Part shown: piece after piece, positions 1 through 11,194 of the stretch | Position numbering within the stretch: position 1 is the first letter of the stretch | How the letters are laid out: each line of letters starts with the position of its first letter | From: Sarocladium kiliense | Lineage: Eukaryota; Ascomycota; Sordariomycetes; Hypocreales; Sarocladiaceae | Direction: 5' to 3' | Length of the DNA stretch: 64,000 nt | Assembly (NCBI GenBank): GCA_030734395.1 | Contig: JAUZTG010000012.1 | Location: 930,001 to 994,000, forward strand | Position numbers and translations under genes: made by a program | Notes under the pieces: generated by a model | What the model was told of the DNA's origin: nothing | What the model saw: only the letters and a program-made list of their open reading frames with translations | The model's database searches: none

Positions 1-1
1 C

Positions 2-907
2 CACGGCCTGGGCTCAAGTCATGCCTTCTGGGAGCCCATTCAGAAGCATCTGGCACAGAGTGGTCACTCATCAGTAGCGTTTGACACGCAAGGTAGTGCT
101 TTCCCAATCTCCGACGTTGCTTCTCTATCCTTGAAACTGAGACTGTTGCAACAGGAAGTGGTCTCTCAGAAGTTGGCACGGAAAAGCCAGTGTCTATCAA
201 GTCGATAGCTGAAGATGCCAAGGAGATCATGAAGCAACTTGAAATACCTGCGGAGAAGACAATCGCTGTGGGACACTCGATGGGAGGGATTGTTGTCGCT
301 GAGCTGGCTCAGTTGTCCAGCCTTCACGCAGTAGTCATGGTTGGCCCTGTTCTACCCAAAGAAGCCCTTGGAGGGGTCTTCAATGCGAGAGTTGAAATCG
401 TGTCAAAAGGTAAGTCCAGCCACATCACCTGATATTGTACTCTTCTCAGTCTCTCACACTGCGCAGAGGGTATGGAGTCCATGGCCAAGGTCATTCCATC
501 AGCAGCTACCGGAACAAACGCTTCATCCGTATCCAAGGCTTTCATCAGAGCACTTCTCTTGTCGCAAAGCTCGGAAGGATACATCGGACTCTGCCGCGCA
601 ATAGCAGGCTCTCAGCGCCCAGCGTATGAGCAGTGCCGATGCCCGCTCCTGGTGATTGCTGGGCAGGAAGATCGCACAGCTCCGACAGATGACTGCCAGA
701 CTATTTTCAACAGGTAAGATAGCATATATGACTCTTGTAAAGACAAACGATTCTCGTCTCTGACTCTTTTTTAGCTGGGGAGCGGAGGCTTCAGTAAAGA
801 AGATGGATGTCCTTTCGGGAGTCGGCCACTGGCACAGCATAGAGTCGCCTGAGGGAGTCAGTGGAAGCATCGAGGCTTTCCTGACAGGCCCTCTCCGAGC
901 CTCGTGA
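2..907 (+). CDS. Alpha/beta hydrolase fold protein (5' end outside window)
   Basis: This is the 3' part of an alpha/beta hydrolase, probably an esterase or lipase-like enzyme of unknown substrate. The visible sequence opens with an oxyanion-loop-like HGLGSSHAFW. The nucleophile elbow GHSMGG lies near base 275 and the likely catalytic His is in GVGHWHSIESPE near base 825. A typical acid residue lies in the strand ending VIAGQEDRTAP. I place introns at 93-154, 410-466 and 714-774; all three have GT-AG ends and the joins keep one frame (TQ-G-SGLSEVG; K-E-GMESMA; NR-S-WGAEA). The stop is TGA at 905-907. The start codon is upstream of the window. The fold is clear but the substrate cannot be read from the sequence. 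Confidence 0.85.
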
Positions 908-1248
908 CAGATAGAGAAGTCATAGCTTCATAGCAATAAGAACATGAATATGAACATGAATCATGCTTGGTGCAATCCTACTCCAGCACCCGATGGAGGA
1001 CGAGTGGCTGGCCGCAGTGCTTGGGGTAGCCCCACTTCCCCGCCATGTGCCATCCTCCATCCGTCTGCCACCCAAACCGGCCGGAGGGAATCTCTCAGCC
1101 TTGGTCATGGGACTTTCGCTCTTTTCCATCTCCGGCTTCGATATCCCACGAACATCGCTGAAGCACACGAGTGCTCCCAAGTGCTGCCACTCTCACCATC
1201 ACTGAGGCCTCTGAGGTTGCTGCCCAGTAGCACACCCCTTGCCTCACG
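908..1248. other. Intergenic, 341 bp
   Basis: This is the spacer between the hydrolase stop and the next ATG on the same strand. It should hold the hydrolase 3' UTR and the promoter of the next gene. I see no further gene or repeat. Confidence 0.6.
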
Positions 1249-2832
1249 ATGGACGCCTCCCATCTGTCCAAAGCGCACGACCACGCTCGCGCAGCCGCTG
1301 TCGCAACACGCCAGTCCTCCTCCGATCCGACATCCGCGATCACAGAGCACACCCACGCCGCCGGTGAATTTGCGAATGCGGCCCGCTCGACCTCCAGCGT
1401 CGAAGCACTGCGAACACTAAGGCTTCTGGAGCAGCATCATAGGAGGCTCGCTGAGATCCTACAGCTGCCTCCAGAGACAACAACAGCCGCTTCAACAACG
1501 TCTCATGGCTCCGATGGGACCGATGTCAACGAGAAAGGAGGATCTGAGAAGGCTGGCGAGACTGTACCCGGGCTGAAGAGAGAGGGGTCGAGCGACGTCA
1601 GCACTGCTAGGACAGGATCAAAGCCGACTCTGTCCCAGCAGCGTCGAGAGATGTCGTCCTCTATCGCCAGCAACCTGGCCTCAGCCAGAGGCATCAGGTC
1701 GAAGTATAGAGGAACACCTTTGACCCCCAGCGTGTCCAGCGACCAAGCACCAGGCAGCCTCGATCCGCACTCCCGCCGAGACGGGTCCAAGACGAAGATG
1801 CAGAACATTATCGAACACCAGTCAGGCAAACCAACATGGGTGCCACCGACCTCAGCCGCCGCCAATACCAATCCAGTCGCACCAATCAAAGCTGTTTCCT
1901 CACCCAGGGCTGAAGCCAGTACTGCGATCGCTGACGATGCTGGCTACGGGCGCTTCTACAATACATTCGGTAGCATCATCAATAAGATCTCCGCGCCCCT
2001 CGCCTTCGCTGGCTTGCCCCTCATCCAGGAGGAGTCTACAACATTGGATCAACAGGATACGCCCGCGCCTTCAATGCCCAAGAGCCCACGACGACCTAGA
2101 TCATCGCACTCTTCGTCTTCCCCAGCTGATCCAGACCTCTCCAAGATCTACTCCAAAGCCACGATGCGTGCCCTTGCTCGAGACGGACACACTTCTGCGC
2201 CTAGCGACTCATTCTACGTGGTACCGACCAGCGGCCACACCATGTCCTACGCCAGTATCCTCACATACGCCGAGAAGGAGAAGCGCCGCCTCGGAGCATC
2301 AACACACAGCGGCGGTCCATCCGACCATGGAGGGGAAGATGGAGAGGACGACTTCGTCGACGCGCGAGAGTCACCAGCTCCTCTATCACCAGGCGCAAAG
2401 CGCCGCATCGGCAAGGCTCGATCAGAGAGAGACCTCAATAACACCATCGAAGAACTCTACACCGAAAACAAATCCCTAAAGGACCTCCTTGACAAGCTCA
2501 CCAAACGCCTCCACGCATTCGAAGCTAGCTCCCAAACCTCCGCCATGGCTCTCGCAGAGAGCTATCGTGTCATGCGACCAGGCTCACCCTTGGGGCCGCC
2601 TGGGAGTGCAGGTGGTGGTGCTGCTGGCGGAAGTAGTAGTAGTAAGGAGGCGGAGGAGCAGCTAGCAGCGATGATGAAGCAGATGGAGAAGCTGGAAAAG
2701 GATAATCGGAAGATGCAGAAGACACTGGAGAAGTATCGTGAGAAGTGGGAGTTGTTGAAGAAGGGGGCGAAGGCGAGGAGGGAGGCACAGGGGCCAGCGG
2801 ATAGTATTGAAGATGCAGCGGCGGTCGAGTAA
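1249..2832 (+). CDS. MIT-like / coiled-coil protein, possible Atg38-NRBF2 homologue
   Basis: This is a single-exon 527-residue protein. Residues 1-75 form a predicted helical bundle (LSKAHDHARAAAVATRQSS, then LRTLLRLLEQHHRRLAEI-type spacing) that resembles an MIT domain. Residues 100-370 are Ser/Thr/Pro-rich and probably disordered, with one compact motif around SFYVVPTSG. Residues 395-425 (IEELYTENKSLKDLLDKLTKRL) and 460-510 (EEQLAAMMKQMEKLEKDNRKM) are strong coiled coils. An N-terminal MIT with C-terminal coiled coil is the layout of Atg38/NRBF2, a regulatory subunit of the autophagy PI3-kinase complex, so I infer that family. It is the best match I can recall rather than a motif-proven assignment. 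It could instead be another MIT or coiled-coil adaptor. Confidence 0.5.
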   Translation: MDASHLSKAHDHARAAAVATRQSSSDPTSAITEHTHAAGEFANAARSTSSVEALRTLRLLEQHHRRLAEILQLPPETTTAASTTSHGSDGTDVNEKGGSEKAGETVPGLKREGSSDVSTARTGSKPTLSQQRREMSSSIASNLASARGIRSKYRGTPLTPSVSSDQAPGSLDPHSRRDGSKTKMQNIIEHQSGKPTWVPPTSAAANTNPVAPIKAVSSPRAEASTAIADDAGYGRFYNTFGSIINKISAPLAFAGLPLIQEESTTLDQQDTPAPSMPKSPRRPRSSHSSSSPADPDLSKIYSKATMRALARDGHTSAPSDSFYVVPTSGHTMSYASILTYAEKEKRRLGASTHSGGPSDHGGEDGEDDFVDARESPAPLSPGAKRRIGKARSERDLNNTIEELYTENKSLKDLLDKLTKRLHAFEASSQTSAMALAESYRVMRPGSPLGPPGSAGGGAAGGSSSSKEAEEQLAAMMKQMEKLEKDNRKMQKTLEKYREKWELLKKGAKARREAQGPADSIEDAAAVE

Positions 2833-2935
2833 GCGTCCAAGGTGAGATTAGATAGATGCGTATTGTCGTTAATGCCAAGTTAGGATCTGACCAGATGAGA
2901 AGTTCCCATCTTCGCCGGCCATTGCTGGGTCAATT

Positions 2936-4414
2936 TCAATTCCACCAGAAGCTTACAGAGAAGCTCACGCTTAGACTCCGGACATAATGCCACCACCCTA
3001 TCGGTATCAGCAACGCGTCTCCGGGCCCCAATACACACTCCCAATACTCAACATCCTTTAAATCATCCTTGATCGCATCCAACTCGATCTGATCCAGGTC
3101 CTCTGGGTCATCCCAACCTTCCAGGACACCCACGTCCAACTCACTTGTATTCGCCATACTCACACCCATCTCCTCCCCTCTTGGTCTGATCACCTCTTTA
3201 TCCACCGTGGGCGGGTAGAGCCTCACATACTTGGTCCCTACGACCTGGCAGAGTAGGTTATGATAACCATCTGTATGTAATGGCGTGATAGTCCTCGCCG
3301 GACCAAACCAAGCATTGAGCTGGGGATATTCCAGCTTCGGCTTGTCCGCCGTTGGATCTGTTGGATGGCCAGGTACAGAAGCCCAGCAGAAGTCTGGTAT
3401 GGTGATGTCGTTCCTGAGCGAGGGGATCTGCTGGAACAAATCATGCTGTGCAAGATACCCAACCGTGGCAGGGTCATCTTGTGCCTGACTTGGTGGGTCG
3501 ATGTACTTCTCCAGGAAACTTCTGAAAGGGACGAGTTCTTGACCCCAGCCTTCGTCGACGTAGCTTCTACCAATCTCGACGGGTACCAGTCGTCTACCGC
3601 GGAATGTCCTCGAGAGCAGGTATGTTCTGCTTGCCCAGGGGTTCTCCTTCAGAGCTGGCCACTCCTGGATCTGGTTGGTGAAAATGATGGGTCGTGGGTG
3701 GCTTGTTGAATCATTCATGTAATCTTCGAATTTCTCGAGAGTCCAGTCGTTGTATCTCGGAGTAATGCGATCTGGTGAAAGGGGCGGACGGCTAAACGGC
3801 TCAGAGCTGGACAGGAAATCATCACTTTCGTTACTACCCCTCCGTGCCCTCTTTGCAGGTCGTGAATCCGCTTCTGCTTCGTCATCTTCCCACTTCTCTA
3901 GCAAAGACAAGGTTTCATCGGTCCAGCGACTTCCCAGACTTCCAGCATTCTTCCCAGCCACGATTACTGCCCGATCAAGCTGCTCGCTCATGAAATCCAG
4001 AAGGTCTTTCAAAGGCTCTGCGGTTTGACCCCTCAGAAGCAGCCGATGATGAGTCTTTAACACATGGGCATCGAAGAAGATGCGCCTCCAGACTGGTGGT
4101 AGTTTGTCGAGGCGATATGCGTAGAATTTGGATCGTGCTGTTTCGATCAGTGCATCGAGATCGGTGAAGATGGAAGCCGCAGAGGCAGCCATGTCATCCT
4201 TGCGTCCATGTAGGTCTATGATCTTTTGAGCTTGTTGGCGCAGGGTATCCAAGCACTTGGCAATTTCATCGTCGCGGTCTCTGACCTCCGATTCTCCATC
4301 CGACACGGCTTCTCCATCTTGTTCTGCGGAACCTTCTGCCAAGGCATTTTTTATTGTCGTCGCGGCAGCCTCGTAGCGCCGAAGAAGCTTCGCTCTTATA
4401 TCATCGTCATTCAT
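2936..4414 (-). CDS. JmjC-domain 2-oxoglutarate oxygenase, JMJD5/KDM8-like
   Basis: This is an intronless 492-residue cupin-8/JmjC protein. The first 200 residues are helical, with an acidic stretch. Residues 230-492 form the JmjC barrel: RPIIFTNQIQEWPAL at its start, then the iron-binding HTD (His380, Asp382) in TPLHTDGYHN, and the distal His476 in IPIGWWHYVRS. The three Fe(II) ligands are therefore intact and hydroxylase chemistry is plausible. The helical N-terminus and the C-terminal SLSVSFSVSFWW ending are typical of JMJD5-type enzymes, whose substrates (histone lysine or arginine hydroxylation) are debated. The stop lies 104 bp from the stop of the upstream plus-strand gene, so the two genes converge. 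Confidence 0.85.
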   Translation of the reverse strand: MNDDDIRAKLLRRYEAAATTIKNALAEGSAEQDGEAVSDGESEVRDRDDEIAKCLDTLRQQAQKIIDLHGRKDDMAASAASIFTDLDALIETARSKFYAYRLDKLPPVWRRIFFDAHVLKTHHRLLLRGQTAEPLKDLLDFMSEQLDRAVIVAGKNAGSLGSRWTDETLSLLEKWEDDEAEADSRPAKRARRGSNESDDFLSSSEPFSRPPLSPDRITPRYNDWTLEKFEDYMNDSTSHPRPIIFTNQIQEWPALKENPWASRTYLLSRTFRGRRLVPVEIGRSYVDEGWGQELVPFRSFLEKYIDPPSQAQDDPATVGYLAQHDLFQQIPSLRNDITIPDFCWASVPGHPTDPTADKPKLEYPQLNAWFGPARTITPLHTDGYHNLLCQVVGTKYVRLYPPTVDKEVIRPRGEEMGVSMANTSELDVGVLEGWDDPEDLDQIELDAIKDDLKDVEYWECVLGPGDALLIPIGWWHYVRSLSVSFSVSFWWN

Positions 4415-4807
4415 TGAACGTGAGTTCTCCGACAGGCCGCACTCTGGCTGTCTGCGAGGCGGCTAAGGGCGAATGCAAGCCGCGCAGTGGTGTGTTGAGG
4501 GTGAGGTTGAGTGCTGTGACCCACAAACTTGGTGTGGTGTATGAGACTGGCTTGCAGGAAAGCAAGGCAATCTTTCTTTCGACGACCACTCCAGGCATCA
4601 CTTTCTAGATGCTTTGAGCTAGCCAACGCAAGAACTGCCTGAATCTGATGTCATCGCAATGGTCAACATAGAGGTTTCTGCAAAACGGCTGTAGTACGTC
4701 AGACTTCGATCGTCTGCACTCAGTGTTCCATTATACAGGTCATGGTGAGAGAAGTGAAGAATTCGATTCGCTGAACTATCCCGTGTATCCATATACATAT
4801 CTCTTTC
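4415..4807. other. Intergenic, 393 bp
   Basis: This is the spacer between the JmjC start codon and the Mdv1 stop, both on the minus strand. It holds the JmjC promoter and the Mdv1 3' UTR. No additional gene is evident. Confidence 0.6.
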
Positions 4808-6978
4808 TTAACACGTCCATACGCCGACCATTCCGTCTCTGCGTCCCTCCACCATGTACCCATCACGAACACGTACCCTCTCTACAATAGCCGGGCTCTT
4901 CGCTTCCTCCGCCTGCGTGATGCCGGCGCCACAGTCCCATTGCTTCCCCTCTACCTTATCGTACACTTTCACAACATCTTCCCCTGCCGCACTGACGATG
5001 CGCCGCGCGTCGAACATCATGCTAGTGATGGGGTTCTCGTACGCGTAAGCGTCATGAATGGATCCTGTTCGAAGGTCCCAAATCTGTAGTCAAGATTGTC
5101 AGCTTTGCTAGTCCCAGAGGACTTCATATGTGGAGATGAACTCACGCGAATGCTCCTATCCACACTGCCAGTCACCAGATGTACGTCATCGAACTGAAGA
5201 CAGGTCACAGCCGCCGTGTGTCCAACGAGACTTCGGTGCACCTGTCCGCTCCGAAGATCCCACAGCCGAACCATTCCATCAGCAGTACCACATGCCAGGG
5301 CAGAGTCGAAGACTTGCAGCGCACCGATAAAGTCTGCGCCGCTCGACTGCGATCGACCTGTGGGACGCCACCCGCTATCGGTTGGGTTGATGCTCGCGGA
5401 TGCTTGAGCAGCTGCCCACATTACATCCAAAGTCTGCACGCAACGCCCCTTCTCAAGATCCCAGTGGCGGATGGTCTTGTCGGCTGATCCTGAAACGAGA
5501 ACGTCTCCCCTGAAGTGCAGAGCCGTAATCTCATCAACATGTGATCGGAGTGTGAACAGCTCGCAATCACGCATGCTTCCCTCCGGAGGCTCGATGTACT
5601 GATCGTCGGGATTCTCAAACGCAATCGCATCATCATCTTCCTCGCCTTCCTTTCCGTACTGTCCTCCGTGAGGGTCGTAGTCGGATCTGCTGAGGTCCCA
5701 AAGCTTGATAGTAGCATCCACAGATCCGGTAGCCAAGATGTTGTCCTCGACCTGCAAGGTTCTGACAGAGGCCGTGTGACCCTCCAAGCTCCCGATGCAG
5801 CGCCCAGCATTCAAGTCCCACACCTTGACCGTGTCATCAAGCGCTGCACTGACAAGAGTACCGAACGGCGCATCGAAGTCAATGGCTGTGATGGTGTCCT
5901 GGTGGGCGCGGATCTCCCGAATATTGGACCCAGCATCGAAATGCTCATGCAAGATCGGCATGGAAATTTTGCGGTGTACTTTCTTGGGCCTCCGGGACGG
6001 TGTACTGTTGGTGGAACCGGGCAGTTTATCGTATACAGATTGTGACATAAATTCTGGGTCGTGATCGTCGTTGTCGAGGGCAAGGTCCTCGTCTTCCTTC
6101 GTTGGCGTATTTTTAGCGAGTTCCTCGGCTTCGTCGACAAGGGCTTGCGCTTCTTCGGCCCGTGCCTCAACGTCAATGACTGCGATCTGTTAGCTTTTAC
6201 TGGCTTGATATGCAACGATACGTCCAACGTACTGTCATGCTCCAGAAGAGCCTCTTCTTGTTCCAACCCTGCCAGTCTTTCCAAAATTATTCTTCGCATG
6301 CCTTGAAGATTGGCGATCTTGTTGTCTATTTCTCGAATCTCACTGCTAGCCATGTTCTTTCGAACACCGAGTAGCTCGAATTCGTGAAGCATAGCCGCCC
6401 GCTCCTTCTTGAGCTGTCCCAGTCTCTTCGGTGTTCCAGGAGTCGACTCTGTCTCCTCGAGGAGCTTTCTCCCTCTCGACACACGTCGGCGGTGCTTCTT
6501 GCCCTCGTCCGTCAGCTCTGGGAAGCTTGCCTGGAAACCCTGAAACAGAGAGTAGGAGCTGTCGTTGTCGGGGATGTAGGACAGCATTTCGTCAGACAGG
6601 TGAGTTAGGGCACGGTGCTGAATCTCCGATGTCGAGAGCTTAGAACGGACGAGGTCCGTCGGGGTAGTTCTGGCCATGGAGAAAACACTGCGCTGAAGTG
6701 CTGGTCGCTTCAGCTGCTTCTGAACTTCGGCCATGGCATGGTGGTAGTGGTTGCTTGTCGCATCGGTGTTCGGTCCCATCAGGTGTGTGGCAGTCGTCGT
6801 GACCTTGCGCCCGAATGCCTCGATGCCTCGTGCCTAGATCGCATCTCTTGTTAGTCTATGTGCTGGTCATGCGACAGCCCTCAACGGAGGTTCGCGGAGA
6901 GGTTTGTCCTACCGAGATGAGGGACTGCTCATCGTCGCCAGCATCATCTGGAAAGTCGTAGTGGTGATCGTCGGCCAT
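4808..6978 (-). CDS. mdv1: Mitochondrial division protein Mdv1 (WD40 adaptor)
   Basis: This four-exon gene encodes 658 residues. Exons, in order of translation, are 6978-6913, 6833-6233, 6179-5146 and 5083-4808. The N-terminus (MADDHHYDF... then ARGIEAFGRKVTTTATHLMG) and the SLFQGFQASFPE segment match the Fis1-binding half of Mdv1/Caf4. Residues 130-225 are a coiled coil (LGQLKKERAAMLHEFELLGVR region). From about residue 300 there is a WD40 propeller with repeats ending VKVWDL, IKLWDL, IRHWDL, VRLWDL, IRIWDL and VGVWTC. Mdv1 bridges Fis1 on the outer mitochondrial membrane to the dynamin Dnm1 to drive fission. The acceptor at 6180 was chosen over a nearer one because the latter runs into a stop. 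The length agrees with fungal Mdv1 proteins. Confidence 0.93.
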
Positions 6979-7603
6979 GGCTCCAGTGCAGCATCTGGCC
7001 TTATGAAGAAGCCTTCTATGGGCAAGAGGGGAGAAGTGTTGCGATGTTGTTAAGGGTCCAGATTGGCAGAAGCGAGAATGGGATGCAGCTCCTTCGAGGC
7101 GTGGAGCTCCATGACGCGCTAGTCTATGCGAGTGTTTGGGGGGGCGCGGCGACCGTTAAGGCACCACTGAGCTTACCCGTTCCAGCGGCGCGACATCCCT
7201 GAATTGGGCTGCCTTTGGCATTGGCGGACTATTTGGGATGCATTGTCACAGACAAATGATTGTTTTCTTTCTTTGCTGGCTGTATTGCCTCTGCACGTGT
7301 TGGCTGTCCCTGTTACAACAGCCATATATGGGGCTGCCCAGCTGCTATATCAAAATCCCTCGAACCAATATTATCTTCAAACAGCGTTGGCACAACCTTC
7401 TACCATAAATTAGGTCAACTATGCAACTTCCCGTAAGGGAGCTGAGACAACATTCAAGCAACGTCATATTGAGCTAGGATCACGGGCCACTGCGCTGACC
7501 ATATGAGCAAATACGAGGGCAACACAATCATGGCAAGATCAACAACAACTAACGCAGCTTGTATCCAGCGCTCATATCATTCATTGGGTTTGTGGTCGGA
7601 GCT
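6979..7603. other. Intergenic, 625 bp
   Basis: This is the Mdv1 promoter region and the 3' flank of BCP1. It contains a short G-run near 7138. I see no coding or RNA gene. Confidence 0.55.
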
Positions 7604-8523
7604 TTACTGCCCCTGGCTCAAGTACTCGCCAATCGCCGTCACCGCACCCTGGAACTTGGCCGCTTCAATCAGAATCATGTGCCCCATCGTCTGAATACCC
7701 ATCTCCTGGAAAGCGCGTTTGCTGTCCGCTACCGACTCCTCCTCCTTGGTAAAGTGGTAGCTGCCGTGTGCCACAGCATGCCTCTGCAGCACCTCGTCTT
7801 CTGGATGGAAGTAGAAGACGGCAGCTTCCTCTTTCGCCTTCTTTCGTTTCCTGTCCTCAACGTCTAGCGTTGACTCTTGCTCGCGATATGTCTTTGAGAG
7901 GATGAGGTAGTGTGTGAACTCGTAAGGCTCCTTGTCTTCCACAGCCGCCTCGATTTCGTCGATGAGCATGGAGTAAAGAGGAGGGGCAAGCTCTGAAGGC
8001 ATGTTGATAAGCCTTTCAGAGAAGATCAGGCCAACATGGTTTTCACCGTTCAGAAGGCCGGGGATTGGCGCGAGAGCCTCATTGGTCTGCGCTTTCTCGG
8101 AAAGGTACTTGATGACATCCTTCATCGGCTCCTTCTCACGGTGAACATGAGTGTTGAGCGCAGTGAGCATCGCGTATGCGTCAGTCGCCTTGCCGTCGAC
8201 CTTGATGGTAGAGCCGATGGTGGGCTGTGAGAGGACGAGGTCTGACAACGCAGACATGTTGAAGAGGGAGGCATCGACATCGAAAAGCTGTCTTAACAAG
8301 GACTTGACTCCGTGAAAGTCCACCTCGGCATCGTAGTTGAACCATTCAAAGTCGACATTGACCATATCAAAGTCCTGCAGGCGTCAGTTTTCACAGCTGC
8401 AAGCTTTAAAGCATGCAACATCTCACTCACTTCGTCATCACCACTGTCCTCATCCATCTTGTCGGGGTTGTTGGCTGGTGGGGCATCCTGGCCGTCTGCT
8501 TCTCTCGCGCGCTTCTTCGCCAT
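7604..8523 (-). CDS. bcp1: Bcp1/BCCIP family protein
   Basis: This two-exon gene (8523-8431 and 8374-7604) encodes 287 residues. The start MAKKRAREADGQ has a basic nuclear-targeting stretch, followed by an acidic segment MDEDSGDDE. The rest is the BCP1 domain: FEWFNYDAEVDFHGVKSLLRQLF, the SQPTIGSTIKVDG motif, VGLIFSERLINMP, and a C-terminal region with EFTHYLILSKTY and FYFHPEDEVL. Yeast Bcp1 is an essential nuclear protein needed for export of the kinase Mss4 and acts as a chaperone of ribosomal protein Rpl23; animal BCCIP binds BRCA2 and p21. The intron is 56 bp and joins in phase 0. The gene diverges from VPS17 across a 572-bp spacer. Confidence 0.92.
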
Positions 8524-9095
8524 GATTCAATCCTTTTCTGAGTTGATTCGAGGTGAGGGATCGACAAGTTGAACTCGATGTGTTGAGGTCAAGTCGGTTA
8601 ATGATAAACAGTCCGTCAAACTTCAACCTCAAATCTTTTGATGCTGCAGCTTCGAGAATTTGGCGATGCCCCTCACTAACCACATCAGTGCTGATAAGGC
8701 CGCTATCGCGGCTAATCGACGCTTGCTGGGCTGCGCTTAGCTGACCAATGCGGAGCTCCATCCTCCCGTGGGTGCAGTACCAGTATCAGTTGCCAGTGGC
8801 CAGTGAGGAGGCGGCGTCGGTTGGTGCCTCCAGCGGTGATCGCAGCTGGCCACACTTGCGTCAGCGACCATCAACGACGCCTCGAGCCATATGCACCATC
8901 AACGCCGCATCTGCAATAGGGAGTGCTTGGTCGGGTTATGAATGCGCTCTAAACCGACGCAACACTCAGAGCCAGTCATCTTGAGCCGCTAGTTCCTCCG
9001 CTCGCCTTTGCCAACCGTCGCCGACGTCACTTCCGAGCGACTTCCACCTACCACGCCGCGACGTCTCCTCCTCACCTACAACAGCCATTCTCACA
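8524..9095. other. Divergent promoter region BCP1 / VPS17
   Basis: This 572-bp spacer lies between two start codons pointing away from each other and must carry both promoters. It contains pyrimidine-rich leader sequence just before the VPS17 ATG. No further gene is visible. Confidence 0.6.
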
Positions 9096-10975
9096 ATGGA
9101 TTACAGCACCAATATTAACGACGTAGAGGATCCTGCTGGCGCCTCGCCTTGGGGGAACTCACCTGCTTCTTCCCCTCGGACCAGCCGGACCGGATTCGGA
9201 ACACTGACGGGTGAACCTCCGTCTTCGCCGTTCCGCGCCAACTCCCAAACATCCAATGGCCCTGGCCAGCCAGGAGGTCCGCCTGATGACCTCCAGAGAC
9301 CTGGGACCGCTACCACAGCTTCGGAAACCGGCGAATCGACGACTCTAGACGCAGAAGAGCCATATGCGCAATCGGATGTCCAAAGTCCGCAGCTTGAAGG
9401 CGCACGTGCGCCTTCGCAGCCCTCACAGCAAGAAGTGACCGAGCAGCCCCGAAAGCCTGCCCAGCCTCAATTTAAGCTTCAGGCCAAGATCACAGGCCTC
9501 GAAAGAACGGGCAAGAAGGATCCTATTCTGAGATTCGACGTCCATGTTAGTCTCATCTACCTTGGACTATTCCAACGATTCATGCTAATTGTCGCAGACC
9601 AACCTGCCTCGGTTCCGTACCACCCAATATCGCGATGTTCGACGTCTACATTCTGAATTCGTGAAGCTCGCCGAACATCTGATATCTGCCAATCCCGAAG
9701 CCCTTGTACCGGCTGTCCCCCCTCCGGTGACCTCGGCTGGTGCCGGAACAGACGAGGATGAGACACGAGTCAAAGCCCTTATGCAACGATGGTTCAACTA
9801 TGTTTGCAGCAGCGATGTCCTGATGAAGGACGACGAGCTGGTCCTCTTCGTTGAGAGTGATTTTGGATACAGCCCCGTGGTGAAGATGAAGCAGCCTGCA
9901 ACAGGCGTGCGCAGGAAGATCCTCAAGCAATTTGCTCCTCCACCGGACGATACGCCAGAACTTTCCGAAGCACGACCAGCCGTCAAGCTCTTCTATCTCG
10001 GCACCATGGATGCTGGACACAAGGTCGACAAGATGGTCAAGGCAAGGCGAGGTAGGGATACCTAGGAACACAGTGCAGTCTTCAATAACTGACATGATTA
10101 CAGGACTCGGACTCGCGGAGGCTGACTACGGTGCCAAGCTCGGGAGCATGCATGTGCAGGAGCTTCATCCAGGGTTAGCCAACGCGTACCGCAAACTTGG
10201 AAAGGTTGTCCAGACTGTCGGTGACTACCACGCCGCGCAAGCCACAGCACAGGCTACCACTATCGGAGATCCATTCCAATACCACTCGCAAGACGCCTTC
10301 ATCGTGAAGGAGAGCCTGACGAACCGCCAGATTCTCATCAGAGAGTTTTTGCAGGCGCAGGAAGCTACCCGCAGCAAGCTCAATGCCGCTGACAGACTCA
10401 AAGCGAGCTCTAGCGTAAAGAGAGAGAAGGTCGATGATGCCATCACCGCACTCGACGACGCGCGCCAACACGAGAGCTACCTGTACAGCAAGACTTCCAC
10501 TGTAACCAGGAACCTCGTCTCTGAGAAGAACAAGTGGTTTGCTAGGACCGCCGCGGATTTGCGATCCAGCATCAGAGAATATGTTTTGCGAGAGATCGAA
10601 GCCGAGAGACGCTCCCTGGCTCTTTTGGAGAGCGTCCGCCCGGACATCCGCTCCATTGATGCCTCTGGTGGTCTCAGCCGACTTGGTCGCGAGGCCCACC
10701 CCACCGTTCGTCGTTCCAGCCTTGCCGCCAGCCAGGGTCCCAAGGGCGATGCGTGGAGCGGTGCTCCACGCCGCTCTGACGCGACTAGCCGCACCATCTC
10801 AAGTAGCTTCATGGGCAAGGTACCAGAAGAGAGCAGTGCTGAGGAAGGACAAGCAGGTGCCGTGGGAGTGGGTGCTGATGGACGAGGTGCCGCTGCGGCC
10901 CTGAAGGAGGAAGATGATGATGACCGCATCGATGCGAGGAATGCGGCGAGCCGCTTAGCGACGAGTACTTTCTAA
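9096..10975 (+). CDS. vps17: Retromer subunit Vps17 (PX-BAR sorting nexin)
   Basis: This three-exon gene (9096-9545, 9598-10051, 10104-10975) encodes 591 residues. The first 115 residues are Ser/Pro-rich. A PX domain spans about residues 120-270 (QFKLQAKITGLER, then the RTTQYRDVRRLHSEFVKLAEHL helix). It lacks an obvious full PI3P-binding RRYxxF motif, as is usual for Vps17. Residues 285-500 form the helical BAR region (GMHVQELHPGLANAYRKLG-like start, later EKNKWFARTAADLRSSIREYV). The C-terminal 90 residues are low complexity with an acidic end. Vps17 pairs with Vps5 to form the membrane-bending dimer of retromer for endosome-to-Golgi recycling. Both introns are 52 bp. Confidence 0.92.
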
Positions 10976-11194
10976 GGATAATCAGTCCAGGTGATCGTGA
11001 GTGGTATACATGGTGTATGCATGACATGGGCATGTTGGGATGCTGTGGTGGAGGATTGCCAGCGTCTCCTGTTCTTTATAGCTCGCGATATAGCCCCGTC
11101 GATAGACAGGCATTACTGTTCAAACAAAACTGACATTGACTCTCTTGCCATTCAAGTCACCGAGCGGGTTACACTGTCTAATACGTGAAAATGT